From assembly GCF_003313325.1 (NCBI RefSeq), contig NZ_QMHQ01000005.1:1-64000 (forward strand): a stretch of DNA of 64,000 nt, written 5' to 3'. The notes under the pieces were generated by a model, which was given only the letters and a program-made list of their open reading frames with translations, did no database searches and had not been told where the DNA came from. The translations under genes and the position numbers were made by a program. Origin of the DNA: Pedobacter namyangjuensis (lineage in GTDB: Bacteria; Bacteroidota; Bacteroidia; Sphingobacteriales; Sphingobacteriaceae). Shown here piece by piece: positions 1 through 7,858 of the stretch; positions within the stretch are counted from its first letter, which is position 1, and every line of letters begins with the position of its first letter.

Positions 1-153
1 ATTGATAACCGATTTGAATTTTTGGTAGTCAACAAGTCTTTCATAAAAACTCTTCAATACGCCACAAGATTCAGGAATTGTCAATTTATTATTCTGTCCA
101 AAACCTTGTTTAGCAGTTCCAATATTCTTATTTCGTCTTGTCGGATTGTTCAT
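1..153 (-). CDS. Hypothetical protein, N-terminal part only (cut by window edge)
   Basis: An open frame of exactly 51 codons runs on the minus strand from an ATG at 153-151 to the first base of the window with no stop, so only the N-terminus is visible. It begins MNNPTRRNKNIGTAKQGFGQ and is basic, rich in Asn and Lys, with no signal peptide or membrane segment. I do not recognise the family. It starts 24 bases after the attC-like palindrome at 177-309 and points the same way as the 212-aa gene before it, so it would be the next cassette if that region is a cassette array. A plus-strand frame over the same bases looks like a shadow. Confidence 0.55.
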   Translation of the reverse strand, partial: MNNPTRRNKNIGTAKQGFGQNNKLTIPESCGVLKSFYERLVDYQKFKSVIN

Positions 154-176
154 TTCTGCTGTCTCTGTAAAATTAC

Positions 177-309
177 TGCCAACGTTTCGGGGCTTTGCGA
201 TGGTGGGGCAATCGAAGCACAAATCTTCAATTTTGCACAAAAGTTCAATCGAAGAACTGAACTTGAATTTAGCAGTTTCGCCCCACTATTGCAAAACCCT
301 CGTTAGCAG
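177..309 (-). repeat. attC-like imperfect palindrome between two small orphan genes
   Basis: Read on the minus strand, TGCTAAC opens and GTTGGCA closes the element, and the two are near-complements. Inside them, arms of about 22 bases (184-209 and 280-302) pair with only a few mismatches; both carry a GTGGGGC core. The middle (210-279) has a further inverted pair, AAGTTC with GAACTT. The stop codon of the 212-aa gene lies inside the opening core. A short inverted core at each end, long paired arms, an unpaired middle and position directly after a stop are the features of integron attC sites. The cores match the classical RYYYAAC/GTTRRRY only partly, and no integrase is in the window, so the assignment is inference. 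Confidence 0.5.
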
Positions 310-941
310 ATGGCCTTTTCTGTCTGTCTAATATTGTTATCAAATATTTTTACTATATCGTTTAATTTTACAAATAATTCTTTTGTATCAATTTCCAATT
401 TCGGTCTGTCCCACGTTTCAAATTTTTCTTTGTCGTTGAGCCTTGGCCAAAAGATAAAATCATAGAAGTAATTCCACACTTCTTTTATTAATTCATTGTC
501 AGCAAAAACTTGAAGGTTGGAATTTCTTTCGTCCTGATTAATAAAATCGCCAAATAAGTTCACGAAGTTTGCAAAGCCTTCAACCGTTTCGATGTCCAAA
601 TTGCTTTTATCAATTTCTCCTAAGATTTTGGCGATGTCGTAAATACAATATTCTGTAACTTCTAAATCGTTGAAATTCTCAAGCCAAGAATTAAGATTTT
701 CAAATTCGATTAGTTTGTCAACCGAAGATAAAATTGTTGCTTTTAACTTTGTCAGAGATGTAACTGCAAATATTTCCCCATTTTTAAAGGTCAAAAGCCT
801 GTCTGTACTGTTTTCATCTGTATCAGTATACCAAACTAAAAATAAAGAACTTTCAAAACTTTTCGAACAGTACTTGATTATCCAAGTCGAATATTTTTCA
901 CTCAAATCGTCAAATGTTTTTATGTCGCGTTGTTCTGTCAT
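303..941 (-). CDS. Hypothetical acidic protein (212 aa), probable cassette gene
   Basis: I do not recognise this family. The product is acidic, rich in Asp, Glu, Asn and Phe, with no signal peptide, membrane segment or obvious catalytic motif, and looks like an all-alpha soluble protein; it resembles the orphan or immunity-like proteins often found in accessory regions, but that is impression only. The ATG at 941-939 is eight bases from a TGCTAAC core (950-956), and the stop falls in the opening core of the palindrome at 177-309. Gene plus palindrome therefore form a unit of about 770 bp bounded by the same core on both sides, as a mobile gene cassette would. No terminator follows it. Confidence 0.7.
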   Translation of the reverse strand: MTEQRDIKTFDDLSEKYSTWIIKYCSKSFESSLFLVWYTDTDENSTDRLLTFKNGEIFAVTSLTKLKATILSSVDKLIEFENLNSWLENFNDLEVTEYCIYDIAKILGEIDKSNLDIETVEGFANFVNLFGDFINQDERNSNLQVFADNELIKEVWNYFYDFIFWPRLNDKEKFETWDRPKLEIDTKELFVKLNDIVKIFDNNIRQTEKAIC

Positions 942-945
942 AGGC

Positions 946-975
946 TTTCTGCTAACTTGCGGCTTGGCGCAACCT
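946..975 (-). repeat. Half attC-like site upstream of the 212-aa gene
   Basis: On the minus strand GTTAGCAG (956-949) precedes the ATG and is preceded by the small hairpin TTGCGCCAAGCCGCAA. The closing core matches that of the full palindrome at 177-309 (GTTGGCAG) except at one base, but no long partner arm is present further out. It could be the truncated outer site of a cassette array or the array's insertion point. Confidence 0.35.
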
Positions 976-1176
976 AGTTGTGTTTAAACGTTTATAAACG
1001 AATATACACGTTTGTCTTCCGATTATTAATTAAAATTTAACTATTAAAAATTCGCAGTTCAATAGCCAATCGCAAACTAAAAATTACTTCCATCAAATTT
1101 TTACGGTTTCCCATAATTCGTTTATAATTCATCAACTAAAATTATCCAAGCCATAATTTTTTCCCAATTTTGCAAA

Positions 1177-2028
1177 ATGCCTCCACCGAAGAAAAAGCCC
1201 GTAGCAAGAAAACCAACCACTCGAAAAACTAAAGCCAAACCAATTGTAAATGGATGGAAAATAGCCTTGGTGGGTTTGTTATTGGTTTTACTTTCTCCAT
1301 TTTACTACGGCTACATCTTAAAATTTGCATCGGCAACTTGGTTTAGTTTAACACATTGGGGCGAGGATAAAAACTACAGAACCTATAAAAGCTTCGACAT
1401 AAAAATCCCTAAAAAACATAACATACATGGTATTGATGTTTCCTATTATCAAGGTAAAATCAACTGGCAAAAAGTTAAGGCAATGGAAGAGGATGGGGTT
1501 AAAGTTTCTTTTGCATTTATCAAAGCTACCGAAGGCCTTTTGCTGGTTGATCCTTATTTTCAACGAAATTGGCGAGAAGCACCAAAAGTGGGTTTAAAAG
1601 TTGGTGCCTATCATTTCTTCCGTCCGCAACGCTCGGGTTTATGGCAGGCTAATTTCTTTTTGCAAACAGCTAAATTTGAAGCTGGCGATTTGCCTCCAGT
1701 GGTAGACGTAGAAAGCCTGGATGGTGTTTCGCCAGAAAAAATGCGCACCGAGCTGAACGCTTTTATCATTCGTGTAGAAGAGAAAACCAAGGTTAAACCT
1801 ATTATTTATTCGGGCTTAAAGTTCTACCAAGATAATCTGCAAGGTTTTTACGATGGATATCCACTTTGGGTGGCGCATTATTATCAGCCTAAGCTAAAGT
1901 TAAGCGATAAAGCATGGAAGTTTTGGCAACATTCTGACAAAGCTCGGATTAACGGTATCAATCACGTGGTAGATTTTAACGCATTTAACGGAGATAGTTT
2001 GGATTTCGCTGAAATGCTAATCCAATAG
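1177..2028 (+). CDS. GH25 muramidase (lysozyme), membrane-anchored
   Basis: A glycoside hydrolase family 25 N-acetylmuramidase cutting the beta-1,4 MurNAc-GlcNAc bond of peptidoglycan. A Pro/Lys/Arg-rich cytoplasmic tail (residues 1-26) leads into one hydrophobic segment (about 27-47), so the enzyme is tethered to the inner membrane and faces the periplasm. The domain starts at GIDVSYYQG (85-93; catalytic Asp87), continues through FIKATEG (114-120) and carries the acidic pair D177/E179 in VVDVES. The length is normal for a single-domain member. No phage genes surround it, so wall remodelling is likelier than lysis. CAATTTTG lies exactly four bases before the ATG, one mismatch from TAnnTTTG. 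Confidence 0.92.
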   Translation: MPPPKKKPVARKPTTRKTKAKPIVNGWKIALVGLLLVLLSPFYYGYILKFASATWFSLTHWGEDKNYRTYKSFDIKIPKKHNIHGIDVSYYQGKINWQKVKAMEEDGVKVSFAFIKATEGLLLVDPYFQRNWREAPKVGLKVGAYHFFRPQRSGLWQANFFLQTAKFEAGDLPPVVDVESLDGVSPEKMRTELNAFIIRVEEKTKVKPIIYSGLKFYQDNLQGFYDGYPLWVAHYYQPKLKLSDKAWKFWQHSDKARINGINHVVDFNAFNGDSLDFAEMLIQ

Positions 2029-2031
2029 AAA

Positions 2032-2056
2032 AGCCTTCCCGATTTTCGGAAAGGCT
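2032..2056. terminator. Hairpin between convergent genes
   Basis: AAGCCTTCCCGA pairs with TCGGAAAGGCT around a short loop, with one bulge. The T-run is better on the minus strand, so it mainly ends the GIN-domain gene at 2075. Confidence 0.6.
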
Positions 2057-2074
2057 AAAATTAAAATGTTTGGT

Positions 2075-2656
2075 TTATTTCCTTGAAATGTAAACTTCAG
2101 AATTCATTTCGGTGCTTTTAGAGTTAAATCTGCTTACTTCAAATTTGCACGATTTATCCATTGAAATTTTGTATTTACCTGTTTTTCCGCTTAACGATAG
2201 GTTAGCATTGTTTTTAATATTAGTATATAAATCTTCGGTTTTAGCATTTAAGCCTAGTTTAGCGTTATCTGCCAAAAATACTTGTAGGTATTTTAGCGAT
2301 AGTGTGTTTTTGCTATTTACTACAGCATCGTCAGCAACTTCTAATCTGTAAATGTCATCTATAAACAGCGTGATTTTAGCATTATCAGTTGAGCTAACAA
2401 AAATAGTGTTGCCTAGTTTTTTTACTAGTACGTTTTGGCTTCCTTCGTTGGTATACAAAACATTCGAGTTCCTGTCTTGGCTAATGGTAACTTCTACATT
2501 ACCTTTTATAATAAGTTTTTTGATGCTAGCGATGTTAACGGAACTCGCAGAAATGGTGTTTTCTGATTTAATAATATCGTTTGCGTAAACTGTTGATAAT
2601 GATGTTGCTAACGCGATTAAGCCAGTAGCAAAAAGGGTTTTGATTGAAGTTTTCAT
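2075..2656 (-). CDS. Exported GIN-domain (DUF2807-like) protein
   Basis: A signal peptide (residues 1-25, ending at VYA) is followed by a repetitive beta-rich stretch of about 165 residues alternating small and hydrophobic residues. This is the pattern of the head GIN domain (DUF2807), a right-handed beta-helix common in exported Bacteroidota proteins, whose biochemical role is not settled. No lipobox, C-terminal sorting domain or catalytic motif is visible. It is a single-gene unit ended by the hairpin at 2032-2056. Domain assignment rests on the spaced Ile/Val/Leu strands and the opening SIKKLIIKGNVEVTI, which I match from memory. Confidence 0.7.
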   Translation of the reverse strand: MKTSIKTLFATGLIALATSLSTVYANDIIKSENTISASSVNIASIKKLIIKGNVEVTISQDRNSNVLYTNEGSQNVLVKKLGNTIFVSSTDNAKITLFIDDIYRLEVADDAVVNSKNTLSLKYLQVFLADNAKLGLNAKTEDLYTNIKNNANLSLSGKTGKYKISMDKSCKFEVSRFNSKSTEMNSEVYISRK

Positions 2657-2803
2657 GATTTCTATAATTTGTTAGGGTTTTGTTATTAAGACGCCCTTAC
2701 CATGAAAACGTTGCACCACATTTCTAACCTTTATACCAAGGCTTTAGCATTATCGACGAACGCCGATTTAACCTATACCAACACGCTCAAAAAATCAAAA
2801 AAA

Positions 2804-2843
2804 CTAACCAACTAACCAACCAACCAACCAACTAACCAACTAA
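2804..2843. repeat. Tetranucleotide repeat (CYAA)10
   Basis: Ten consecutive four-base units, each CTAA or CCAA, with no interruption. It ends five bases from the stop codon of the dipeptide epimerase gene, so a change in copy number would alter the 3' untranslated region, not the protein. Confidence 0.9.
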
Positions 2844-2847
2844 AAAA

Positions 2848-3945
2848 CTAAACGATCCACTTTTCGCAGGTTTTCAGAAACTCTTCATCTGCATCTGCAC
2901 CAATACCAATGGTATCAGGCACATCCAACAGGTAACCATCGTAGCTTAGTCCGCCAATAACCGGATCTACCAAATGGCCCAATAAACAAGTATCTAAATC
3001 GAAAAATTCAACATTCGGGCTGGCCAATGCAAAGTGCAAGTTAGCGGTTAGCGCTATTCTGCTTTCTAGCATGCTTCCAATCATACATTTTATGCCATGT
3101 TGTAAGGCTTCTTCGTGTATTTTCTGCGCTTCTAAAATGCCTCCAGATTTGGCAAATTTAATATTTAAGTATTCGCAAGATTGTGTGTTTATCAGTTTTC
3201 TGGCATCATGGTGGTTGTAGCAACTCTCATCGGCCATAATTTTAATGGGCGAGTTAAGTGCTAACTCCGGCAATTTATCATCATACCAAGTTCGCATCGG
3301 CTGTTCGCAAAACTCTATTTTTTCTTTAACCAGTTCGCCTAGGGCAAATAATGCATCGTCAAAACTCCAACCTTGATTGGCGTCCAAGCGTAAAATCATA
3401 TCATCGCCTACGGCAGCTCTTATTTGTTTTACCCGTTCTATATCATCGTGTACGTTTTTTCCTAGTTTAATTTTAATAATATTGCAACCATTAGCCCTAT
3501 ATTCTAAAGCCTTTTTAGCCATTCCTTCTGGTGTGTCGATACCTATAGTCATATCGGTTTCTATGGTGCGTTTGTGTCCGCCTAGAAATTGGTAAAGTGG
3601 TAAATTCGCATGCTTTGCTGAAATATCAAACAATGCCATGTCAAATGCACTTTTTATGGTAGCGTTATGATCGGCATAAGCCAAAAGGTCTGCCATTCTA
3701 TCTGGTATCGCTAAGGGATCTTTTCCAACTAATATTTTAGCAAAATCCTTGGCCATCGCTAAACAGGTTTCCTGCGTTTCGCCAACAATCATCGGAAAAG
3801 CAGAACACTCGCCCACACCGTGTAAACCGGCGTCAGTATAAATTCTAATTAATACATTTTGTGCAAAGTGCATGGTTCCGGTTGCAATTACAAAAGGCTC
3901 CATTGGTATACTAAAGCGATAAATTTCGGTGTGGGTTATTTTCAT
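2848..3945 (-). CDS. Dipeptide epimerase (L-Ala-D/L-Glu type, enolase superfamily)
   Basis: A muconate-lactonizing-type enolase superfamily enzyme that epimerises the second residue of dipeptides such as L-Ala-D-Glu, usually for recycling peptidoglycan peptides. Expected residues are visible: the KxK pair K158/K160 in IIKIK, metal ligands D188 (RLDANQGW), E214 (CEQP) and D239 (MADES), and the opposite base K263 (NIKFAKSGG). D239 to K263 keeps the 24-residue spacing I know from characterised epimerases. Length (365 aa) is normal. The actual dipeptide preference cannot be read from sequence. The GH25 muramidase and two exported peptidases in the window fit a cell-wall or peptide recycling theme, but there is no operon link. 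Confidence 0.88.
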   Translation of the reverse strand: MKITHTEIYRFSIPMEPFVIATGTMHFAQNVLIRIYTDAGLHGVGECSAFPMIVGETQETCLAMAKDFAKILVGKDPLAIPDRMADLLAYADHNATIKSAFDMALFDISAKHANLPLYQFLGGHKRTIETDMTIGIDTPEGMAKKALEYRANGCNIIKIKLGKNVHDDIERVKQIRAAVGDDMILRLDANQGWSFDDALFALGELVKEKIEFCEQPMRTWYDDKLPELALNSPIKIMADESCYNHHDARKLINTQSCEYLNIKFAKSGGILEAQKIHEEALQHGIKCMIGSMLESRIALTANLHFALASPNVEFFDLDTCLLGHLVDPVIGGLSYDGYLLDVPDTIGIGADADEEFLKTCEKWIV

Positions 3946-4100
3946 AATATTGAGTTTAAAGGTTCGGAGGCTGTAAGTTCATCCATCAAAACATTTACAC
4001 CTAAAAGTATAAAAACAAAACAAAATCCGATAGGTTAATAGATAATATATAATTTTGCAAGACCTTTTGCCTTAAACCTCAAACCTTCTACCTTTATAGT

Positions 4101-6110
4101 ATGCAAGAACCCAATAAACTGATCCACGCTTCGTCTCCGTATTTGTTGCAACATGCCTATAATCCTGTAGAATGGCACGAATGGAATGCCGAAGCATTAG
4201 CAAAAGCAAAAGACGAAAACAAGCTTATTTTAGTAAGTATTGGTTATTCTGCCTGCCATTGGTGCCACGTAATGGAGCACGAGAGTTTCGAGAATTTTGA
4301 AGTGGCTGAGGTAATGAACAAACATTTTGTTTGCATTAAAGTAGATAGGGAAGAGCGTCCAGACATCGACCAGATTTATATGCTGGCTGTACAATTGATG
4401 AACGGAAACGGCGGATGGCCCCTAAATGCCGTTTGTTTGCCAGATCAGCGCCCCATTTATGGTGGTACTTATTTTAGAAAAGACGATTGGATTAATATTT
4501 TAGAAAACGTTGCTGGACTTTGGGCAAATGAACCTGCTAAAGCTATTAATTACGCAGAGCGATTAACAGATGGCATACGACAAGCAGAAAAAATCATCGA
4601 TGTAAACACAGAACTCGAGTTTTCGGAAGATCAGTTAATTGAAATTGTGGAACCTTGGAAACGTCATTTTGATACGGATCAAGGTGGCTACAACAGAGCG
4701 CCGAAATTTCCTTTGCCAAATAATTGGAGCTTTTTATTAAGATACAGCTTTTTAAAGGCTGAAGAAGCTACTTTTATGCCTACTTGCACCACGCTCGAAA
4801 AAATGAGCATGGGCGGTATTTATGACCAAGTTGGTGGCGGTTTTGCTCGTTACAGCGTAGACGACAAATGGCATGTGCCACATTTCGAGAAAATGCTATA
4901 TGATAATGCGCAGTTAGTTAGCTTATATGCAGAAGCTTATCAATGCTTAAAATTTAAACCTTTTGTGCAAGTTATTGTAGATACCATAGATTGGATATAC
5001 CGCGAAATGACGGCCGAAAATGGTTTATTCTATTCGGCTTTAGATGCTGACAGCGAAGGTGTAGAAGGTAAGTTTTACGTTTGGGATAAGATAGAATTTG
5101 ATAAAGTTGTAGGTGACGATGCAGAGCTTTTAGCCGAATATTTCGATGTAACCGCAGAAGGGAATTGGGAAGAGGAAGAAACAAATATTCTCCGCAGAAA
5201 CAAAGACGATGTTTATTTTACCGATAAGTATAATATCACAGAAGAAATACTTTACCAAAAAATAGCATTAGCAAAGGCCAAACTACTCGATGCAAGAAGT
5301 AATCGTATTCGTCCCGGCTTAGACGATAAATGCCTAACAGCATGGAATGCCATGATGATTAAAGCTTTTATAGATGCATCGCAGGTATTATCATCCGATT
5401 TATATTATCAAACTGCAAAAACTGCAACCGAGTTTATTTTAGAAAACATGGTTTCGCCAAATGGGGGTTTATACAGAAACTACAAAAACGGTAAAGCAAG
5501 CATTACTGGCTTTTTAGATGATTATGCTTTTATGATAGACGCACTAATTGCGCTTTACCAGGCTGATTTTAATGAAGAATGGTTGCAAGAAGCAAAAGCT
5601 TTAGCTAATTATGTTATCGCCAATTTTACAGATCCAGAAAGCGAAATGTTTTTTTATACCGCAACTAATGGCGAAGAATTAATTGCCCGCAAACACGAAG
5701 TGATGGATAACGTAATTCCTGCCTCAAACTCGGTTATGGCGCAAAACCTGCAAAAATTAGGGCTGTTTTTTGATGAGGAAAGTTATCGAGAAAAAGCATC
5801 AGCTATGCTAAAATCGGTACTACCACGTATTAAAAGCTATGGTTCTGCTTATTCAAATTGGAGTATTCAATTACTAAACGAGGTTTACGGCATTAATGAA
5901 ATTGCTATAACTGGTAATGAAGCTCAGCATGTTAAATCTGAGCTAAATAACTTCTACATACCTAATAAAATTACATTAGGCGGAACAAAAAGTGACCTGC
6001 CTTTGTTAAAAGATAAGCAAAGCGACGAAACAAAAATCTATATTTGCCGCAACAAAACATGTCAGCTACCTGTGGGCACAGTTAGCGAAGCATTAAATTT
6101 TATAAATTAA
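4101..6110 (+). CDS. Thioredoxin domain-containing protein, YyaL/DUF255 (spermatogenesis-associated 20) family
   Basis: The N-terminal 160 residues form the DUF255 thioredoxin-like domain with the family hallmark SACHWCHVMEHESF (about residues 50-63) holding a CxxC pair. The remaining 500 residues are the alpha/alpha-barrel glycosidase-like half, with the typical HFEKMLYDNAQL and FLDDYAFMIDALI stretches. The family is widespread; its substrate is not established. There is no signal peptide, so it is cytoplasmic. TACCTTTA lies exactly four bases before the ATG, one base off TAnnTTTG. The SlyD-type gene follows after 9 bases and is probably co-transcribed. Confidence 0.9.
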   Translation: MQEPNKLIHASSPYLLQHAYNPVEWHEWNAEALAKAKDENKLILVSIGYSACHWCHVMEHESFENFEVAEVMNKHFVCIKVDREERPDIDQIYMLAVQLMNGNGGWPLNAVCLPDQRPIYGGTYFRKDDWINILENVAGLWANEPAKAINYAERLTDGIRQAEKIIDVNTELEFSEDQLIEIVEPWKRHFDTDQGGYNRAPKFPLPNNWSFLLRYSFLKAEEATFMPTCTTLEKMSMGGIYDQVGGGFARYSVDDKWHVPHFEKMLYDNAQLVSLYAEAYQCLKFKPFVQVIVDTIDWIYREMTAENGLFYSALDADSEGVEGKFYVWDKIEFDKVVGDDAELLAEYFDVTAEGNWEEEETNILRRNKDDVYFTDKYNITEEILYQKIALAKAKLLDARSNRIRPGLDDKCLTAWNAMMIKAFIDASQVLSSDLYYQTAKTATEFILENMVSPNGGLYRNYKNGKASITGFLDDYAFMIDALIALYQADFNEEWLQEAKALANYVIANFTDPESEMFFYTATNGEELIARKHEVMDNVIPASNSVMAQNLQKLGLFFDEESYREKASAMLKSVLPRIKSYGSAYSNWSIQLLNEVYGINEIAITGNEAQHVKSELNNFYIPNKITLGGTKSDLPLLKDKQSDETKIYICRNKTCQLPVGTVSEALNFIN

Positions 6111-6119
6111 AACAATAGT

Positions 6120-6626
6120 ATGAATATTAATTCGAACACTGTAGTTTCTTTAACTTACGAACTACACACTACTACGCCAGAAGGTCAGCAAGTTTTTGTT
6201 GAAAAAGCTACCGAAGAACAACCACTTGTATTTTTGTACGGTGTAGGTATGATGTTACCTAAATTTGAAGAACATTTAACTGGCTTAAAAGCTGGCGACG
6301 AATACAGTTTCGAGCTTTCTGCTGCAGACGGTTATGGCGAAATAGATGCTACTGCTCATGTAGATTTGCCTAAAAGCATGTTTACAGAAGCCGGACCAGA
6401 CTTACCAAACGTTGGCGATGTTATCCCTTTACAAGATAACCAAGGTAACCAATTTCGTGCTGGTGTAACTGGCGTTCACGAAGAACACATTTCAGTTGAC
6501 TTAAACCACCCAATGGCTGGTAAAAACTTAATTTTCGCCGGCAAAATCCTTACTGTTCGTGAGGCTACTGCTGATGAGTTAAGCCACGGTCACGCTCATG
6601 GCGCAGATGGTCATTCGGGTCACTAA
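6120..6626 (+). CDS. SlyD-type FKBP peptidyl-prolyl isomerase
   Basis: A 168-aa FKBP of the SlyD class: FKBP half-sites surround an inserted-flap chaperone domain (about residues 70-125), and the C-terminus is a short histidine-rich tail (HGHAHGADGHSGH) that in SlyD binds nickel or zinc. Characteristic stretches are FLYGVGMMLPKFEEHLTGLK and the Tyr-Gly-Glu of the flap. It catalyses proline cis-trans isomerisation and assists folding and metal delivery in the cytoplasm. It follows the YyaL gene by 9 bases and ends at a clear terminator (6645-6671). Confidence 0.9.
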   Translation: MNINSNTVVSLTYELHTTTPEGQQVFVEKATEEQPLVFLYGVGMMLPKFEEHLTGLKAGDEYSFELSAADGYGEIDATAHVDLPKSMFTEAGPDLPNVGDVIPLQDNQGNQFRAGVTGVHEEHISVDLNHPMAGKNLIFAGKILTVREATADELSHGHAHGADGHSGH

Positions 6627-6644
6627 GATCCTATAAAAATAATT

Positions 6645-6671
6645 AAAGCGTCCAATTTGGGCGCTTTTTTT
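6645..6671 (+). terminator. Intrinsic terminator of the YyaL-slyD unit
   Basis: AAAGCGTCC pairs with GGGCGCTTT (one G-T pair) around AATTT, followed by a run of T. Confidence 0.85.
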
Positions 6672-6962
6672 GTTTAGAAAAACTTAGCTGGTAGCTCTTC
6701 TGTCAATACAGCCCCGCCAATCGCTTCAATCTTTTGCGAACAAACCTGCGAGGTTTAATAGAGCTTGTGCTACAAAAAGTATTTACGCTGTTGTCGGGTT
6801 TATATAACAAAGTAAATGCCCTTTGGCAAAAATGCGCATAGTTTAAAATGATTGTAAAACTTACTACTGTGGGTTCGGGTTACAAATCCGGAATAGCAAG
6901 TTGCAAATCCAGAATAGCATTGTCCGGAAAAGCATTAGTAGCGAGTAGTGATTAAAAAATTG
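6672..6962. other. Intergenic stretch with degenerate repeats, no gene seen
   Basis: No convincing ORF. It contains AAACCTGCGAGGTTT (about 6740-6754), a 6-3-6 palindrome of a kind common between Bacteroidota genes, and two near-identical 20-mers in tandem at 6879-6898 and 6900-6919 (two differences, period 21), with a weaker third trace after them. Confidence 0.5.
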
Positions 6963-7388
6963 TTAGTTTTCTGCGCTGCATTTATCGCAAACCCCGTAGG
7001 CAACAAAACTTATAGATTCTGTTTTAAATCCGTTTGGAATAGTTATTTGAGGCACATTAACTGGTAAGCAATAAACTTTGGCACAAATACTGCAATTAAA
7101 ATGCACATGCTCATCTTGGTGGTGGTGCGAACTACAGTTTGATGAGCAGATGGCGTAATTAGCCGTTCCGTTATGGTCTATAATTCGGTGTAAAATGCCT
7201 TTGTCTTCGTAGGCATTTAAAATACGGTATAAGGTAACGCGGTCTATTTCCTTACCTAATTTTTTTTCTAAATCTGGTTGGGAAATAGCCGCATCGTCAG
7301 CTCCAATTTCTTCCAAAACACGAACTCGCTGCTTCGTATTTTTAAGCTGGTTTCTTTTTAATATTTCTGTAGGATCGTTAGCCAACAT
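6963..7388 (-). CDS. Fur-family metal regulator, Zur-type by context
   Basis: A 141-aa Fur-family repressor: winged-helix DNA-binding domain (about 10-80, with the helix DRVTLYRILNAYEDKGIL), then a metal-binding dimerisation domain. The structural zinc site is complete: C99-x2-C102 and C134-x2-C137. A histidine cluster at 88-96 (HHHQDEHVH) supplies regulatory-site ligands. Zinc sensing is inferred from the neighbours: it is last in a unit with a DUF3299 protein and a histidine-rich ABC system, and its ATG overlaps the DUF3299 stop (TAATG). Two TGCAA-N5-TTGCA palindromes upstream are its likely operators, implying autoregulation. Peroxide (PerR) or iron sensing is the alternative. Confidence 0.88.
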   Translation of the reverse strand: MLANDPTEILKRNQLKNTKQRVRVLEEIGADDAAISQPDLEKKLGKEIDRVTLYRILNAYEDKGILHRIIDHNGTANYAICSSNCSSHHHQDEHVHFNCSICAKVYCLPVNVPQITIPNGFKTESISFVAYGVCDKCSAEN

Positions 7389-7831
7389 TATATAGCCTTC
7401 GCGTTTAGCAAACTAATAGGAGGGTTGTCCATCGCATTTCCAGCACTCAATTTAAGCGTACCTTTAATTTTAACGGTTTGGTAGGTAAATTTTATCGGCT
7501 CTGCCAATTCTACCAATACCATAATGGGCACACCATTTTTGCCACAATAAAAACATTGGTTAATTGGAAGTGTGCTTAACATAAACTTGGTTTGTTTCAT
7601 GCCATCTTTAATTGGCACAATGTATCCTTCTAATTCAAAGGGTTTGTTAGCATGTTTTTTAATATCGTTACCAAAAATGGCATACATTTCTGTGTCCTTA
7701 ACAGTTTTAAAATCGACACTGCCGATTACATCCCAGTTTTCTGATAAAATCTGGTCGTTCGGATCATGCTGTGCCTTTGCGCTAAAGCCGAAACCAGCAA
7801 GTAATAAAAGTATAAAGCTTAATTTTTTCAT
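7388..7831 (-). CDS. Exported DUF3299-type protein of the zinc-associated operon
   Basis: Signal peptide (1-20, ending at AKA) and a mature domain of about 125 aa. The motif NQCFYCGKNGVP supplies a CxxC pair and the following strands (MVLVELAEP, VKIKGTLKL) form a small beta fold. I recognise it as DUF3299-like, the family found beside MacB-type ABC transporters in zinc-repressed operons such as PA4063-PA4066 of Pseudomonas aeruginosa. It is likely periplasmic; its role is undefined. It lies 27 bases after the permease and overlaps the Fur-family gene by one base, so these are translated from one message. Confidence 0.75.
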   Translation of the reverse strand: MKKLSFILLLLAGFGFSAKAQHDPNDQILSENWDVIGSVDFKTVKDTEMYAIFGNDIKKHANKPFELEGYIVPIKDGMKQTKFMLSTLPINQCFYCGKNGVPIMVLVELAEPIKFTYQTVKIKGTLKLSAGNAMDNPPISLLNAKAI

Positions 7832-7858
7832 CGTTATCGTTATTTGTGTGTTATATTT

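Noticed and set aside
22..306. Plus-strand ORF of 94 codons at the left edge
   Set aside because: It covers the attC-like palindrome and the minus-strand partial gene; it has no family features.
1177..2028. GH25 gene as a prophage endolysin
   Set aside because: It has a transmembrane anchor and no holin, tail or other phage genes nearby.
2804..2843. CRISPR-like array
   Set aside because: It is a plain tetranucleotide run with no spacers.
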